Shown: positions 7,944-17,571 of the stretch, in pieces | Position numbering within the stretch: the stretch's first letter is position 1 | How the letters are laid out: each line of letters opens with the position of its first letter | Origin: Candidatus Poribacteria bacterium | Lineage (GTDB): Bacteria; Poribacteria; WGA-4E; WGA-3G | Assembly: GCA_028818705.1 (NCBI GenBank) | Contig: JAPPNJ010000029.1 | Span: 1 to 64,000 of the forward strand | Length of the DNA: 64,000 nucleotides | Direction: 5' to 3' | Notes under the pieces: generated by a model | What the model was told of the DNA's origin: nothing | Database searches by the model: none | What the model saw: only the letters and a program-made list of their open reading frames with translations | Position numbers and translations under genes: made by a program

Positions 7944-9155
7944 ATTTTTCTGGATTTGGGTGTAGACATGCTTTAGTCGCTCCCCGATAGCCTCCCAACT
8001 GTAGTCGGTTTCAACACGAGTCCTGGCAGTTTGGGCAATTTTTTCCCGCAAGTGTTTATTATCCAGCAAGTGCATGACCTGTTCGGCGAAGGCGAGCGGT
8101 GTATCTGCGACGAGCAATTCCGTACCGATGTCCGCTTCTAAACCCATTGCGCCGACGGAAGTAGTGACGACAGGCACTCCCATCGCCATTGCTTCCAGGT
8201 TCTTGGTTTGTATCCCCGATCCGGCGCGTAAAGGGGCAACAAAGACGGACGCTTCTTCAAAATAAGGACGGACATCCGGGACGTAACCCGTAACCACTAC
8301 ACCGTCCTGGGTCTCAAGCCGCCGCACCTGATCCGATGGATGATTGCCTACAATATAAAAGCGCGCTTTAGGATACTGTTCTCGAACGCGCGGAAAAATC
8401 TCGTTGCAGAAGTAGACTGCAGCATCGGCGTTCGGGAAATAGTTCATTGTTCCAGTAAAGAGCAGTGTCGGCGCGAACGCTGCCCTCAGCGAGTCTGAAG
8501 ATTGCGCGTGGTCTTTTGAAGACGGTCGGAAATACCCGAGATCTACACCCATTGGCACAATCGACAAATTGAGGCTATTGTCCTGTTTCAGCAGATAATC
8601 TCGGTCAAAATGTGCGACAACGGTGCCGCAGTCAAAAGCCTTCATAATATCGGTTTCATAACGACGTACGCGCTTTTCCTCCAATTTTACCAGAAAACGT
8701 TTTGGAATACTATCTAAATTTGCGCGTCGGTTGAGATTAAGTGCCAAGGAATCACACAAATCCAGTACTTTCGCGGGTCCGTGTGCGTTTGTCACATATT
8801 GTCCCATCCGAAACAGTTGCGCGTGAATAAGTTCAAAGTGTTCTTCCGCAAGGAGTTGGTTAACCTTCCGTTGCATCTGTGGTGCATACCAGTAATGCAG
8901 TTGAAGTGGTCGCCTTGATAAACAGTGAAGTCCTGTATTCATGAATGCGAAAGAACGATGGAAACGCACCCACTCTACACGCTCACAAAAAGGTTCCAAA
9001 TATTTTGCTGATTCGATGTCGCTTTCGGACTCTGCAAAGTAAACGAGGGTTATAGCATGTTGTTTTGAAAGTTGTTTGATAAAGTGGTACGACCGAATCC
9101 GGTCACCTCGGTGTGGTGGATATGGACACCGGAGGCTTAAAAATAGAGTTTTCAT
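7935..9155 (-). CDS. Glycosyltransferase family 4 (TIGR03087-like)
   Basis: The N-terminus (MKTLFLSLRCPYPPHRGDR, then RSYHFIKQLSKQHAITLVYF) is the pattern of sugar transferases of the TIGR03087/Stp1 type, often linked to exopolysaccharide loci. The C-terminal GT-B domain has LFTGTMNYFPNADA, FYIVGNHPSDQVR and the donor-binding block FVAPLRAGSGIQTKNLEAMAMGVPVV. The track ORF opens at 9251 and would overlap the next gene; the ATG at 9155 matches the family N-terminus and gives 406 aa. It is cytoplasmic or peripheral and extends a lipid-linked sugar chain with its neighbours. The donor sugar is unknown. Confidence 0.88.
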   Translation of the reverse strand: MKTLFLSLRCPYPPHRGDRIRSYHFIKQLSKQHAITLVYFAESESDIESAKYLEPFCERVEWVRFHRSFAFMNTGLHCLSRRPLQLHYWYAPQMQRKVNQLLAEEHFELIHAQLFRMGQYVTNAHGPAKVLDLCDSLALNLNRRANLDSIPKRFLVKLEEKRVRRYETDIMKAFDCGTVVAHFDRDYLLKQDNSLNLSIVPMGVDLGYFRPSSKDHAQSSDSLRAAFAPTLLFTGTMNYFPNADAAVYFCNEIFPRVREQYPKARFYIVGNHPSDQVRRLETQDGVVVTGYVPDVRPYFEEASVFVAPLRAGSGIQTKNLEAMAMGVPVVTTSVGAMGLEADIGTELLVADTPLAFAEQVMHLLDNKHLREKIAQTARTRVETDYSWEAIGERLKHVYTQIQKNSN

Positions 9156-9222
9156 GTCGTGCGTACAACTTTCTTCTACCGCCTCATCCCTCGTCTGAAA
9201 AATTGTTGGATGCCAATTGCTG

Positions 9223-9417
9223 CTATTCGTCTGACAGCTCAGCTTCATCAATCAGCATAACCGGAATACCGTCCCGAATCGGGTAGCGACGCTTACACTC
9301 ACCGATGCATACCAGTTTTTGCTGTTCCTCAATATATTGTATTTCACCTTTACATGCTGGGCACGCCAGAATGTCGAGTAGCGTTTTAGAGAGCGTATGT
9401 GGATTTTCAGAATTCAA
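9223..9417 (-). CDS. Trm112/YcaR-family small zinc-binding protein
   Basis: A 64-residue protein with CPAC (residues 19-22) and a second cysteine pair (C..GEC) followed by RRYPIRDGIPVML, the conserved end of the Trm112/UPF0434 family. Members are small zinc-ribbon-like proteins; eukaryotic and archaeal versions activate methyltransferases, and the bacterial role is unclear. The start is probably TTG at 9417 with AAGGAG about 7 nt upstream. It lies 48 nt downstream of secA on the same strand. Confidence 0.85.
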   Translation of the reverse strand: MNSENPHTLSKTLLDILACPACKGEIQYIEEQQKLVCIGECKRRYPIRDGIPVMLIDEAELSDE

Positions 9418-9465
9418 GGCTTTCTCCTTATTTGAGGTGCAAGCGGGGAGTGGTGCAAGATGTTG

Positions 9466-12258
9466 TTAGGTGCCGTGACACCGCTTATATTTCTTTCCAC
9501 TTCCGCAGGGACAAGGGGCATTTCTACCGACCTTTGGCATGTTCCCCATCGCCCGTCGTGAGGCGAATTCGGCATCATCACTGGCTGCAGCTGCAGGGCT
9601 GCCTTGTGCCCGCCGTCTCGGTTGCGGTTTACGCGGGCGGCTTGATCGCCGACTTGGTGCCCGGCGCGGTGCTTCGGTATTGACGCGGGATTTGAAGATG
9701 AATTCGCTAACCTCTTCTTCGATGTGCTGATACATACTCTCGAAAACAGCGAGTGCCTCATTTTTAAAGACAACAATCGGATCCTTTCCGCCGTAGCCAG
9801 CACCGAATCGGATGCCCTCCTCAATGTAGTCGATGTTATAGAGGTGATCTTTCCAGTGATCGTCGATTCTATCGAGAAGGAGTAGGCGTTCGAGGACACG
9901 CATCATCTCCGGTCCCATTTCGGCTTCGCGTTCTTCATACGCGGCACGTAACGCTTCCAATGCCTGCTCTTGTACTTCTTCGAGACTTGCTTGCGCTAAA
10001 GGCGTTTTCCATGAGGGTATAATTGGGAAAGTATTCGTTAGCCATTGCTCAAATCTGTCAGGGTTTTCCAAGGCGCTTCCGTTCTCCGATACGTTGTCGT
10101 CGATTGCATCTGCTACGACTCTCTCAATCATTCCCCAGATTGTAGTCTTGAGATTTCCACGTGTATTGGGATCTATTTCGGCAAGTGCTGCGAGACCTCC
10201 GTCTTCCAATGACCTCTCGTCTTCTGGTAGTTCTACCGAATCCGTGCCGGCAGCCAGCACGGTGTCGCGTAAGGTGTAGATGGTATCGCGTTGTGAATCC
10301 ATGACATCGTCAAACTTGAGGAGGTTTTTACGGATTTCAAAGTGCATCTGCTCCACGCGAGTTTGTGCTTTCTCAATGGACTTGGTGACCCAGGGGTGCT
10401 CCAGTGGGACATCTTCGTCCATTCCGACGCGTGTCATTAACCCTTGCAAACGCTCGGATCCGAATTTCCGCATCAATTCGTCTTCAAGGGAGAGATAAAA
10501 TCGCGATGAGCCGTGGTCGCCCTGTCTGCCAGCGCGACCACGGAGCTGGTTGTCGATACGGCGCGACTCATGGCGTTCCGTGCCGACAATGTGTAACCCA
10601 CCTGCGGCTAACACTTTTTCTCGGTTTTCGTTACAAATCGCTTCTGCTTGCGCGAGTGCCGTCTGGTATTCTTCGGATTCTGGGGAGAGTGCGTCTACCT
10701 TGGCTTTCTGTTTACGGAGCGTTTCGGTCGCTAAGCCTTCAGGATTACCGCCGAGGAGAATGTCCACACCCCTACCTGCCATATTGGTGGCGATTGTCAC
10801 GGAGCCCGGGATACCTGCTTGTGCGATGATGTCTGCTTCGTGGGCGTGCTCTTTGGCGTTCAGAACCTGATGTCGGATGTTTCGGTGTTTGGATTTGAGC
10901 ATTTTGCTCAACTTCTCGGAATTTTCAATCGAGACTGTGCCGACGAGTACTGGACGCCCTTTTTCATGCTGTTCAACGATATCTTGCAGGACAGCTTTGT
11001 ATTTTGCTTCTTCGGTCTTGTAGATTTGGTCGGAATTGTCGGCACGAATCATCGGTTCGTTTGTCGGGATGACAGAGACCTCTAATCCATAGATATGTGC
11101 AAACTCGTTTGCCTCTGTGGCGGCGGTACCCGTCATACCTGCGAGTTTGTCGTACATGCGGAAGTAGTTTTGGTAGGTAATCTTAGCACCGGTTTGGTTT
11201 TCCTGCAGGATTCTGACGCGTTCTTTCGCCTCAATTGCTTGATGAAGTCCTTCACTTAGGCGCCTGCCGACCTGTTTCCGTCCGGTGAATTCATCGACGA
11301 GGAGGACTTCCCCATTTTCGACGAGGTAATCGACATCGCTTTTGTAGAGATGGTGTGCGGTGAGTGCCTGATTGACGTGATGCACCATGGCGATGTTGGT
11401 GTGTTCATAGAGGTTGCCGACACCAAGGCGACGTTCCACTTCTTCGACGCCTTCGTCGGTGAGGGTTACACTACCACGCGATTTCCCCTGCTGATCGATT
11501 TGGAAGTGTTCATCTTTACGGAGTTGGAGGACGACGTTGTTGATTTGTTTGTAAAGATCGGCAGGTTTGCCGGAGGGTTCTGAGATAATAAGTGGTGTAC
11601 GTGCTTCGTCGATGAGGATGCTGTCAACTTCATCAAGGATAGCGTAGACGTGCCGGCGTTGCACCTTCGCCTCGAATGAGAGTGCCTTGTTATCCCATAG
11701 GTAATCGAATCCGAATTCGCTGTGAACGCCGTAAGTAATGTCTGCTTTGTATCCGAGTCTTTTCTGCTCGTGTGGCATCTGGCTGAGCGTCAATCCGACG
11801 GAGAGCCCCAAGAAGTTGTAGATCTTCCCCATCCATTCTGCATCACGTCGAGCGAGATAATCGTTGACGGTTGCGAGATGTACGCCTTTTCCGGTCAGGG
11901 CGTTCAAATAGACGGCGAGGGTTGAGGTGAGTGTTTTCCCTTCCCCTGTCCGCATCTCGGCGATATTTCCTTGGTGGAGTGCGATGCCGCCCATAATTTG
12001 GACATCGTAGTGCCGCTGTTTCAGTGTCCGGACTGCGGCTTCTCGGACGATAGCGAATGCTTCTGGTAGAAGGTCATCAAGCGATTCACCGGCATCTAAC
12101 CGTTGGCGGAACTCTGATGTTTTGGATTGCAGTTGTGCGTCGGTCAGTTTTTTGATTTCGGGTTCGCGCTGGTTGACGGCGGCAACGATGTCGCGAAACT
12201 TTTTGACATCCCGGTCTTCTTTGCTACCAAAGACTTTGGTTATCATTTTTTGGAACAT
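9466..12258 (-). CDS. secA: Preprotein translocase ATPase SecA
   Basis: A full-length SecA of 930 aa. Walker [10 protein letters not shown] is at about 102 and the DEAD-like box [13 protein letters not shown] at about 208. The preprotein cross-linking region follows, then [24 protein letters not shown] basic, Ala/Arg-rich linker of about 35 residues leads to the C-terminal zinc motif [15 protein letters not shown]. It powers Sec-dependent export at SecYEG and would serve the many signal-peptide proteins in this window. AAAGGA precedes the ATG. Confidence 0.98.
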   Translation of the reverse strand: MFQKMITKVFGSKEDRDVKKFRDIVAAVNQREPEIKKLTDAQLQSKTSEFRQRLDAGESLDDLLPEAFAIVREAAVRTLKQRHYDVQIMGGIALHQGNIAEMRTGEGKTLTSTLAVYLNALTGKGVHLATVNDYLARRDAEWMGKIYNFLGLSVGLTLSQMPHEQKRLGYKADITYGVHSEFGFDYLWDNKALSFEAKVQRRHVYAILDEVDSILIDEARTPLIISEPSGKPADLYKQINNVVLQLRKDEHFQIDQQGKSRGSVTLTDEGVEEVERRLGVGNLYEHTNIAMVHHVNQALTAHHLYKSDVDYLVENGEVLLVDEFTGRKQVGRRLSEGLHQAIEAKERVRILQENQTGAKITYQNYFRMYDKLAGMTGTAATEANEFAHIYGLEVSVIPTNEPMIRADNSDQIYKTEEAKYKAVLQDIVEQHEKGRPVLVGTVSIENSEKLSKMLKSKHRNIRHQVLNAKEHAHEADIIAQAGIPGSVTIATNMAGRGVDILLGGNPEGLATETLRKQKAKVDALSPESEEYQTALAQAEAICNENREKVLAAGGLHIVGTERHESRRIDNQLRGRAGRQGDHGSSRFYLSLEDELMRKFGSERLQGLMTRVGMDEDVPLEHPWVTKSIEKAQTRVEQMHFEIRKNLLKFDDVMDSQRDTIYTLRDTVLAAGTDSVELPEDERSLEDGGLAALAEIDPNTRGNLKTTIWGMIERVVADAIDDNVSENGSALENPDRFEQWLTNTFPIIPSWKTPLAQASLEEVQEQALEALRAAYEEREAEMGPEMMRVLERLLLLDRIDDHWKDHLYNIDYIEEGIRFGAGYGGKDPIVVFKNEALAVFESMYQHIEEEVSEFIFKSRVNTEAPRRAPSRRSSRPRKPQPRRRAQGSPAAAASDDAEFASRRAMGNMPKVGRNAPCPCGSGKKYKRCHGT

Positions 12259-12286
12259 AATCGCTATCCTTTAGTCCCCCAGGACA

Positions 12287-13396
12287 TTAATTCGATGTTT
12301 CTGTCGGTTCTACGTCGAGTGGTACTAACAAATTCTGTCCGTCTATTTTCTCACGTAGGACGGTATAAATTACTGTGTTTCCAGCAGAGGCGATTGAAAA
12401 CAGATGGGCAACGACCAGTCCTGCGCCCATGAGTATTGTGATTGTCAGAAAAATAGCCGTCACTGTTGTAGTGAAAGCACCTGTGCCTTGTGCGGTGCTG
12501 CTGATGTTGAAGACACCGAAAGTGTTGGTGTAGGGAAGTGCTGCTAACTTTTCGATAGCACCAGCAAGCCATCCGTTCACATGGTTCATGAGAGACTTCA
12601 TCTCTTCGGCGTGCAAAAGACGTATCGGGAACAGCACAATCGAAAAACCGTAGAGACAAAAAAACGCCCAGATAGGGACGAAGATGAGTTTGATAAGAAA
12701 CAACAGTGCTTCATAACACACCATGTGCCACGGTTTGTTCCAAACGATGGCAAATTGCTGATAAATTGTTTCAAACGCATCGGCACCCGTTGCAGCAACA
12801 ACAGCTGGTACAAAGAGTAGGCTTACACCGAAGACCACCGTTATTAGCGCTATCAGCATGCCGAGGAAGAAGCCGATCGGCATGAACAAGGAAGTGAGCA
12901 TGAGAAACGGTTTACCGACTATCGGCAGCTTTCCAAGCCCAGCGATGCTGAGAGGTATTAGCGCGAGAAATATCTGGATGAGAAGTAAGCCGATGAACGC
13001 TCCTAAAACGGATTTCCAGTGCGCTTTGAGGAAAGTTAGGGCGTCTCCGACCGAAAAGAAGAAGTCTCCACGTAATTGTTCAACGGTTATTTTAGAAGCT
13101 ACAGTGCTTGCCAAAAAAAAGATACAGGTGAAGCTTATTATTCCTACCCAGATTGCGATTTCGGTTATCTGTGCAAGTGCTGGGTCACCAAAGGGAGTTA
13201 CGGGTAGGAGTGCGTGCTTGTTCCAAAAATCTTGTGCGGCGGTACCTCCAACGATGAAAAGACTGAGATATACCAAGATTTCATAAATTAGATAGGCGAG
13301 GACGAGTCCAATAAAATGGACAGAGATTTTTCGTCCACTGAATCCGTAGCGGATAACTTGGAAGATATCCCTGAAATCGAAATAGCGTTTTTCCAT
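12287..13396 (-). CDS. Polytopic membrane protein of unknown function
   Basis: About seven hydrophobic segments (around residues 25-50, 80-105, 130-150, 165-200, 220-250 and 315-340) with an N-terminal cytoplasmic stretch containing FDFRDIFQVIRYGFSG. No catalytic motif is recognised. The layout resembles uncharacterised multi-pass proteins sometimes found near sec genes, but that is only position. A promoter-like pair lies 40-70 nt upstream, and the gene ends 28 nt before secA, so it may be the first gene of a transcript that continues into secA. Confidence 0.75.
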   Translation of the reverse strand: MEKRYFDFRDIFQVIRYGFSGRKISVHFIGLVLAYLIYEILVYLSLFIVGGTAAQDFWNKHALLPVTPFGDPALAQITEIAIWVGIISFTCIFFLASTVASKITVEQLRGDFFFSVGDALTFLKAHWKSVLGAFIGLLLIQIFLALIPLSIAGLGKLPIVGKPFLMLTSLFMPIGFFLGMLIALITVVFGVSLLFVPAVVAATGADAFETIYQQFAIVWNKPWHMVCYEALLFLIKLIFVPIWAFFCLYGFSIVLFPIRLLHAEEMKSLMNHVNGWLAGAIEKLAALPYTNTFGVFNISSTAQGTGAFTTTVTAIFLTITILMGAGLVVAHLFSIASAGNTVIYTVLREKIDGQNLLVPLDVEPTETSN

Positions 13397-13435
13397 GAAG
13401 GCGTGCTTCTGCTTTTCTGCTCATTCTTGTATATA

Positions 13436-13465
13436 ATGATACTATAATTTGTGAGGTTCTGTCAA
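13436..13465 (-). promoter_or_regulatory. Sigma-70-type promoter for the 13396 gene (and perhaps secA)
   Basis: On the minus strand TTGACA (13460-13465), an 18-nt spacer and TATCAT (13436-13441) lie upstream of the membrane-protein start. The same -10 hexamer occurs in the tRNA promoter. Confidence 0.6.
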
Positions 13466-13562
13466 ATGTTTATTTTTTGGTTTTCAGCGGTCAGCGGTCA
13501 GTAGTTAGCAAGAGTTGTTGGTAGAGTTTGCGCCCATAGGAAGGGTAGAAAGATGAAAAACA

Positions 13563-13590
13563 GGGTCGCGATCAGAAGATCGCTACTACT
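13563..13590. repeat. GCGATC-AGAA-GATCGC hairpin repeat
   Basis: A six-base-pair stem in the context GTCGCGATCAGAAGATCGCT followed by ACTAC. A second, slightly mismatched copy (GTCGCGACCAGAGATCGCTC) is at 15892-15915. Confidence 0.55.
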
Positions 13591-14584
13591 TGTTTTGGAT
13601 GAATCCGTAGACTGGGATGTGGATAGGGAGGGGATCTGCTGTGGTTAGCACTTGGATTTCTTCTCGCAAGGGATCGGGTGTGCTTGGGACGTTCCAGACA
13701 ACTTTTAGTCTTTTCCGAGGCGATGTGTCGGTGTTGTCTACATCGACGACGCTCAAAGCGGCGGGGGCTGTGATCTTTAGCACTTTGAAAGGTGTTGCAC
13801 CAGAAAGTGTGAATTCGAGTGAAGGCTGTGTCCCTGGTGCTGCTATTTCATAGATGAGACGTTCTGGTTGCGCTATCACTGGCGCGATGACTTTGGCAGT
13901 GACGGGGAGTGTCAGCGTCCGTTCGTTGGGGAATGCCACAGTGAGTAGCGATGAGAAGTGTCCTCTGTCTTTCAGCGGACCGAGTTGGACGGTAATGAGA
14001 GAGCGGTCTGATGTCATTTCCCACGTCAACCTCGGATGGCTTGATGGCAAAAGACGGATATCGGATGTATTGAGTGGTGCGTTCACAGTGAGTGTGAGTG
14101 TTTTTTGGTGTTTCGTTTCGGGCAGGATATTCCCGAATTCGCAGACGTCAGAGATAAGGGTCGCAAAGCGTTTGGCGGTGGCGATAATTCTCAAGGAAAC
14201 GGTCGGAGTTTTGGGGCTATCTGTGAAGATGATAGCAGTTGCTGAGGTTTCGTCAGCGGGTAAGGTTTCTGGGTTGATGGTTATGTGGAGCGTCCCTTCT
14301 GCGTCTGCAAGAATTGCATCCGGTGCTGTGATTTCGGCGTAGCTGCATCCGGTGTGTACGCTTTGAATGTGGAGGGTATTGCTTCCGACGTTTTGTGCTG
14401 TTAGGGATCGTGTTACGGGTCCTTTCCACTCTGGGAGGGTTCCGAAATGGATCTGTTGGTGTGTAAGGATGAGTTCGGCAGAGGGTGCTTGCGGATTGTT
14501 GATGAGAACGATAATAAGTCCAGAGATCAGCAAGACCGGGATGATGATGGTTGTGATGATTGTGCGTTTGGACATGGTTTGCAT
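13586..14584 (-). CDS. Secreted or membrane-anchored DUF1573/ASH-like beta-sandwich protein
   Basis: An N-terminal membrane segment (TIITTIIIPVLLISGLIIVLI) is followed by a domain with IHFGTL...SLTAQNVGSNTLHIQSV, a cysteine in HTGCSY, then TLHITINPETLPADE. That pattern is typical of DUF1573 and related ASPM-SPD2-Hydin immunoglobulin-like folds. Two further beta-rich repeats follow (EFGNILPETKHQKTLTLTV and a C-terminal one). It is probably exposed outside the membrane. The ATG directly abuts the stop codon of the upstream gene (TAGATG), so translation is likely coupled. ATG at 14575 is an alternative start. Confidence 0.75.
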   Translation of the reverse strand: MQTMSKRTIITTIIIPVLLISGLIIVLINNPQAPSAELILTHQQIHFGTLPEWKGPVTRSLTAQNVGSNTLHIQSVHTGCSYAEITAPDAILADAEGTLHITINPETLPADETSATAIIFTDSPKTPTVSLRIIATAKRFATLISDVCEFGNILPETKHQKTLTLTVNAPLNTSDIRLLPSSHPRLTWEMTSDRSLITVQLGPLKDRGHFSSLLTVAFPNERTLTLPVTAKVIAPVIAQPERLIYEIAAPGTQPSLEFTLSGATPFKVLKITAPAALSVVDVDNTDTSPRKRLKVVWNVPSTPDPLREEIQVLTTADPLPIHIPVYGFIQNK

Positions 14585-15013
14585 CTATGATAATGGGTGT
14601 GGTTTCTTTAAATCATCAGAAATATGCTTATCTATCTTGCCCAGGGCACTGGTGTTAGGCTGTCTTCCTTGGGCTTCTGCTTCCCAGGGCTCTACGAAGA
14701 TAAAGCGTCTACCTCTAATGTACTCTGGTTCTTTGCCTTTATGGTTTCCACCGTCGGGTACAACAAATAGGATATTTTGGTCTTTACATCTCAGGTATTC
14801 AATGAAGTTGCGGATTTTTTCAAATGGGGCTTCTGCCTGGAGCAGTTCTTTGAGTTTCAGTTCATCTTCCTCGTCGAGTGGATCGGGTGTTGCCATCACA
14901 GAATCAAATTCGCCCACTATTTGAACTTTTTTGAATTCATCTTCCTCGTTTTCGAGTTCGTCGAATGGAATGGACTCGATGGTGTTTCGGACGGCTTGGA
15001 TAATTTTGATCAT
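14585..15013 (-). CDS. Hypothetical protein, N-terminus apparently lost by a one-base frameshift
   Basis: The 142-aa frame is acidic (ENEEDEFKKV, PLDEEDELKLKELLQ) and belongs to no family I recognise. No Shine-Dalgarno precedes the ATG at 15013. The same frame stays open upstream and reads as plausible coding sequence (SSYLRHPRNVVREFDNLYER, then CTEQLENADPDKARQLIPT) but has no start codon before a TAG. A well-placed ATG with AGGAGG (15151-15156) sits at 15141 in a different frame. Adding one A to the AAAA run at 15130-15133 would join them into one protein of about 185 aa. Either a sequencing or assembly error, a recent mutation, or slippage. Confidence 0.6.
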   Translation of the reverse strand: MIKIIQAVRNTIESIPFDELENEEDEFKKVQIVGEFDSVMATPDPLDEEDELKLKELLQAEAPFEKIRNFIEYLRCKDQNILFVVPDGGNHKGKEPEYIRGRRFIFVEPWEAEAQGRQPNTSALGKIDKHISDDLKKPHPLS

Positions 15014-15176
15014 TGTTGGGATGAGTTGACGAGCCTTGTCGGGGTCGGCGTTTTCGAGTTGTTCGGTACATCTCTCGTAGAGATTATCGAATTCCCTAAC
15101 GACGTTTCGTGGGTGACGGAGATAACTACTTTTCCATTCATTACGTGCCGCCTCCTACCCTATCGCGGCTCATCTA

Positions 15177-15878
15177 TCATTTCGTCTTGAGTTGACCCCA
15201 CGTTGACGTTAATCGGGCTTCTGGGGTGATGTTTAGTCCAGAGATTGTGAAGGAATCTGCCCATGCGGTGCCGACCCACTCGTTTGCGATGTTGATGCCC
15301 TCCATGACGAAGCCGAGGATCTCTATTTTATCGAAGTTGGCGTCCTGAAATGCTGTGCGGAATTCGCCATCTGCGAATAGAACGAAATGTCCGGAATTAA
15401 AGTAGAGTTTCATTTCCGTAAGGACGTCTGTTTCCCAACGGATGCGAGGTTCTCTGGAGAGCCGAGTGTGGAAGGGGTGGCTGCGCCCTTTGCCGTTGAA
15501 ACGCCTCGCTCTGATTTCGTCGGAGAAGAATACGTAGAAGAACGGATCTTCTTCGGGTGTATCGGGAAATTGCCTTCCGACACAAAAGCCGAAACGCGTC
15601 TTGTCGCCGCCGAAGTCGTTTATTGTAATCACGAAGTTGCGATAGGGGGCAGGTAAGGCGGTGAATTGGTAGAGTTCGTATGCTACCTCCCATTCACGTT
15701 TGACTTCTACGCGTAGGAATCCATCTTCAACTTTCCAGATGGCGTCGTTTCCGATGCTGCGCCACGCTTCGGGGTTTTTGGTATCAAAGTTGTCGTGCCA
15801 AGTCTCGGCGGATGCCGAAAATGCACAGGTAGTGAGGATGTAAATGAGAACGAGGATGTTTGTGTTTTTGTTTGACAT
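15177..15878 (-). CDS. Secreted protein family A, copy 1 (concanavalin-A-like fold suspected)
   Basis: A signal peptide (NTNILVLIYILTTCAFSASA) is followed by a beta-rich domain with NFDTKNPEAWRSIGNDAIW, KVEDGFLRVEV and a C-terminal half DANFDKIEILGF...WVGTAWADSFTISGL. It ends in ARLTSTWGQLKTK. Closely parallel to the 231-aa protein at 16697-17392, including the order of motifs and the ending. The opening resembles DUF1080/LamG-type carbohydrate-binding jelly rolls, so a surface or extracellular glycan-related role is possible. It is the last member of a B-A-B-A tandem array; an H-type repeat lies in the spacer to the preceding gene. Confidence 0.75.
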   Translation of the reverse strand: MSNKNTNILVLIYILTTCAFSASAETWHDNFDTKNPEAWRSIGNDAIWKVEDGFLRVEVKREWEVAYELYQFTALPAPYRNFVITINDFGGDKTRFGFCVGRQFPDTPEEDPFFYVFFSDEIRARRFNGKGRSHPFHTRLSREPRIRWETDVLTEMKLYFNSGHFVLFADGEFRTAFQDANFDKIEILGFVMEGINIANEWVGTAWADSFTISGLNITPEARLTSTWGQLKTK

Positions 15879-15891
15879 GGATGATTTGTTG

Positions 15892-15915
15892 GTGTCGCGA
15901 CCAGAGATCGCTCCT
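15892..15915. repeat. GCGAYC hairpin repeat, second copy
   Basis: GTCGCGACCAGAGATCGCTC followed by CTAC; matches the copy at 13563-13590 with one stem mismatch. Confidence 0.5.
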
Positions 15916-15929
15916 ACAGGGAACTGTTT

Positions 15930-16673
15930 CTACTTAATTCTTATGCAGTCGTACCACAGTTGTGTTTTCTTACTTCTTCGGCTCAGGACGCCGGGTTCGC
16001 GCTCGGTTGGCGGATCGAAGTCTCCGTCTTTCTGTTTCAGAACATTCCAGTCGGGTGGAAACCATGTTCTGAGGGTTTTACAGTTGACCTCAAGGGGTTC
16101 ACCTTCCCATCCACCGATTTTGTAATACATCGGGCAGATCCATTGTTCCGCCCCGCGGGCATATCGCCGCCAACCGACTACGGAGGCTTGGGCGCGAATG
16201 ATGTTTCCGTCGCGCCAGTGCCGTTCAATACCGCTCCATGGGTATCCGGTTGTTCCACTGCCAGCACTAATCTCACTCCATCCTAAATCGTCGTAGAGTG
16301 TGATATAGGAGTAGTTTGTGCCCCACGGTGTATTGTCTGTGCTGAAATGCCATCGCTGTCCACGATACCAACGCACTGCACCCGGAATTCTTGAAGCGGA
16401 AACTGTTGCGTTTTCAATGGTTTCTACAATGTCAAACTGCCCTCTGTTGTTGTAAGGGTTATGGACGTCTTCGCAGAGGGTGAGGGAGTTAAGTTCGGGT
16501 CCGAACCACATCCCGTTTACACCCGGGGTTCTGTAGTAAGAACCTGAGTTTGTGGGATGGGCGCGCTCTCCTGGATTCACGCGCGCTCTGGCATGGCTGT
16601 TCCAAAAGGCGATGCCGAGGACGAGGACGAGCAAAAATGCATCGAGGATTAGGTCTAAATTTTTTCGCAACAT
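15930..16673 (-). CDS. Secreted protein family B, copy 1
   Basis: The track starts at 16790, overlapping the upstream gene. The ATG at 16673 begins a good signal peptide (MLRKNLDLILDAFLLVLVLG) and gives 248 aa, the size of its paralogue. Shared motifs with the 251-aa protein at 17572 are YYRTPG, WFGPE, WYRGQRWHFST, TPWGT, GYPWSGIERHWRDG and a terminal WYDCIRIK. Three cysteines (in LTLCED, VNCKTL and YDCI) recur, possibly as disulfides. The fold and function are not recognised. It forms a unit with family A, 51 nt upstream of copy A1. Confidence 0.75.
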   Translation of the reverse strand: MLRKNLDLILDAFLLVLVLGIAFWNSHARARVNPGERAHPTNSGSYYRTPGVNGMWFGPELNSLTLCEDVHNPYNNRGQFDIVETIENATVSASRIPGAVRWYRGQRWHFSTDNTPWGTNYSYITLYDDLGWSEISAGSGTTGYPWSGIERHWRDGNIIRAQASVVGWRRYARGAEQWICPMYYKIGGWEGEPLEVNCKTLRTWFPPDWNVLKQKDGDFDPPTEREPGVLSRRSKKTQLWYDCIRIK

Positions 16674-16696
16674 CGGGTTTAATAGTTGTCGATTTT

Positions 16697-17392
16697 TCAG
16701 GGTTTTTCTTGTTTTAGGCTTGCCCATGTGGTTGTTAGTTTCCGTTTGGGGGAGACGGCGAGTCCGTCGATTGTGAACGTGTCCACCCATGCGCTGCCGA
16801 TATTAACATCTTCTGTGACGAATCCGGCGAGTGCGAAGGCGATGATATCAATCTGATTAAAGTTTGCGTCTCGAAAGTCCATGCGTGATTCTCCGTCGGC
16901 TTTCAGTTGGAATCTGCCACTCTCAAAGTGCAGTGTCATCTGTTGAAGTTCGTCCGTGTTCCACCGTTTACCGGGCCCGACGAATATGCTGCCATTTCTT
17001 AAGGCTTGCATGTCATTCGTGAAGAAGAGGTAGTAGCCGTATTCCTCTATTTTGGTGACGGGGTTTAGGAAGTATTTTGCGAGTGCGATACCGAACTGGG
17101 CGTGGTTCGCCCCCACTGTTTCGAGGGTAATTGTAAAGTCGTTATGGGGACCGGGATAGGCGATGAATTGGTAAAGTTCAAATACGGTGCTCCACTGCGT
17201 TTGTGCGTGGATTTCTGCCTTTAAGAAGCCGTCTTCCATTTTCCAGATGGAGTCGTTTCCCTTGTGTTGCCAGTCGTCTTTTGCCTCTTTTTCAAAGGTG
17301 TCTTCCCAAATAACAGCACCTGCTATTGTCTGCCAGACGAGAAGTGTATAGATGATTAGGATTGCTTTGAATATGTATGCGATGTTTTTCAT
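16697..17392 (-). CDS. Secreted protein family A, copy 2
   Basis: A signal peptide (IAYIFKAILIIYTLLVWQTI) precedes the same domain as the copy at 15177: EDTFEKEAKDDWQHKGNDSI, WKMEDGFLKAEI, VFELYQFIAYPGPHNDFTIT and DANFNQIDIIAFALAG. It ends SPKRKLTTTWASLKQEKP. The ending KLTTTW-x-x-LK is also on copy A1 and on the unrelated LamG protein at 46534. 23 nt separate it from B1. Function unknown. Confidence 0.75.
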   Translation of the reverse strand: MKNIAYIFKAILIIYTLLVWQTIAGAVIWEDTFEKEAKDDWQHKGNDSIWKMEDGFLKAEIHAQTQWSTVFELYQFIAYPGPHNDFTITLETVGANHAQFGIALAKYFLNPVTKIEEYGYYLFFTNDMQALRNGSIFVGPGKRWNTDELQQMTLHFESGRFQLKADGESRMDFRDANFNQIDIIAFALAGFVTEDVNIGSAWVDTFTIDGLAVSPKRKLTTTWASLKQEKP

Positions 17393-17430
17393 GTGACGGG
17401 GCCCGTCTCTTTTTTTGAAGTTTTCGAGAA

Positions 17431-17504
17431 TACACCTATCGCCCCGCTGGGGCTATAGTGTGGGGTGTGAGCATCCTCTATACACCTATCGCCCCGCTGG
17501 GGCT
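17431..17504. repeat. Two direct copies of a CCCCGCTGGGG hairpin repeat
   Basis: TACACCTATCGCCCCGCTGG plus GGCT occurs at 17431-17454 and again at 17481-17504, spaced exactly 50 nt, each with a CCCC/GGGG stem. It lies between copies A2 and B2 and is not a CRISPR (two units only, short spacer). Confidence 0.85.
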
Positions 17505-17571
17505 TTGTTCTAACGGTTATAGAACATTCTTGTGTTAGATATAGCACTTCATTGGTGTGTGAAGCATTCTA

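Noticed and set aside
10404-10829. 141-aa plus-strand ORF
   Set aside because: Lies wholly inside secA on the other strand, with no ribosome site and Arg/Leu-rich shadow composition.
17431-17504. Two equal repeats with a 26-nt gap, considered as a mini CRISPR
   Set aside because: Only two units, the repeat is a simple CCCC/GGGG hairpin, and there are no cas genes.
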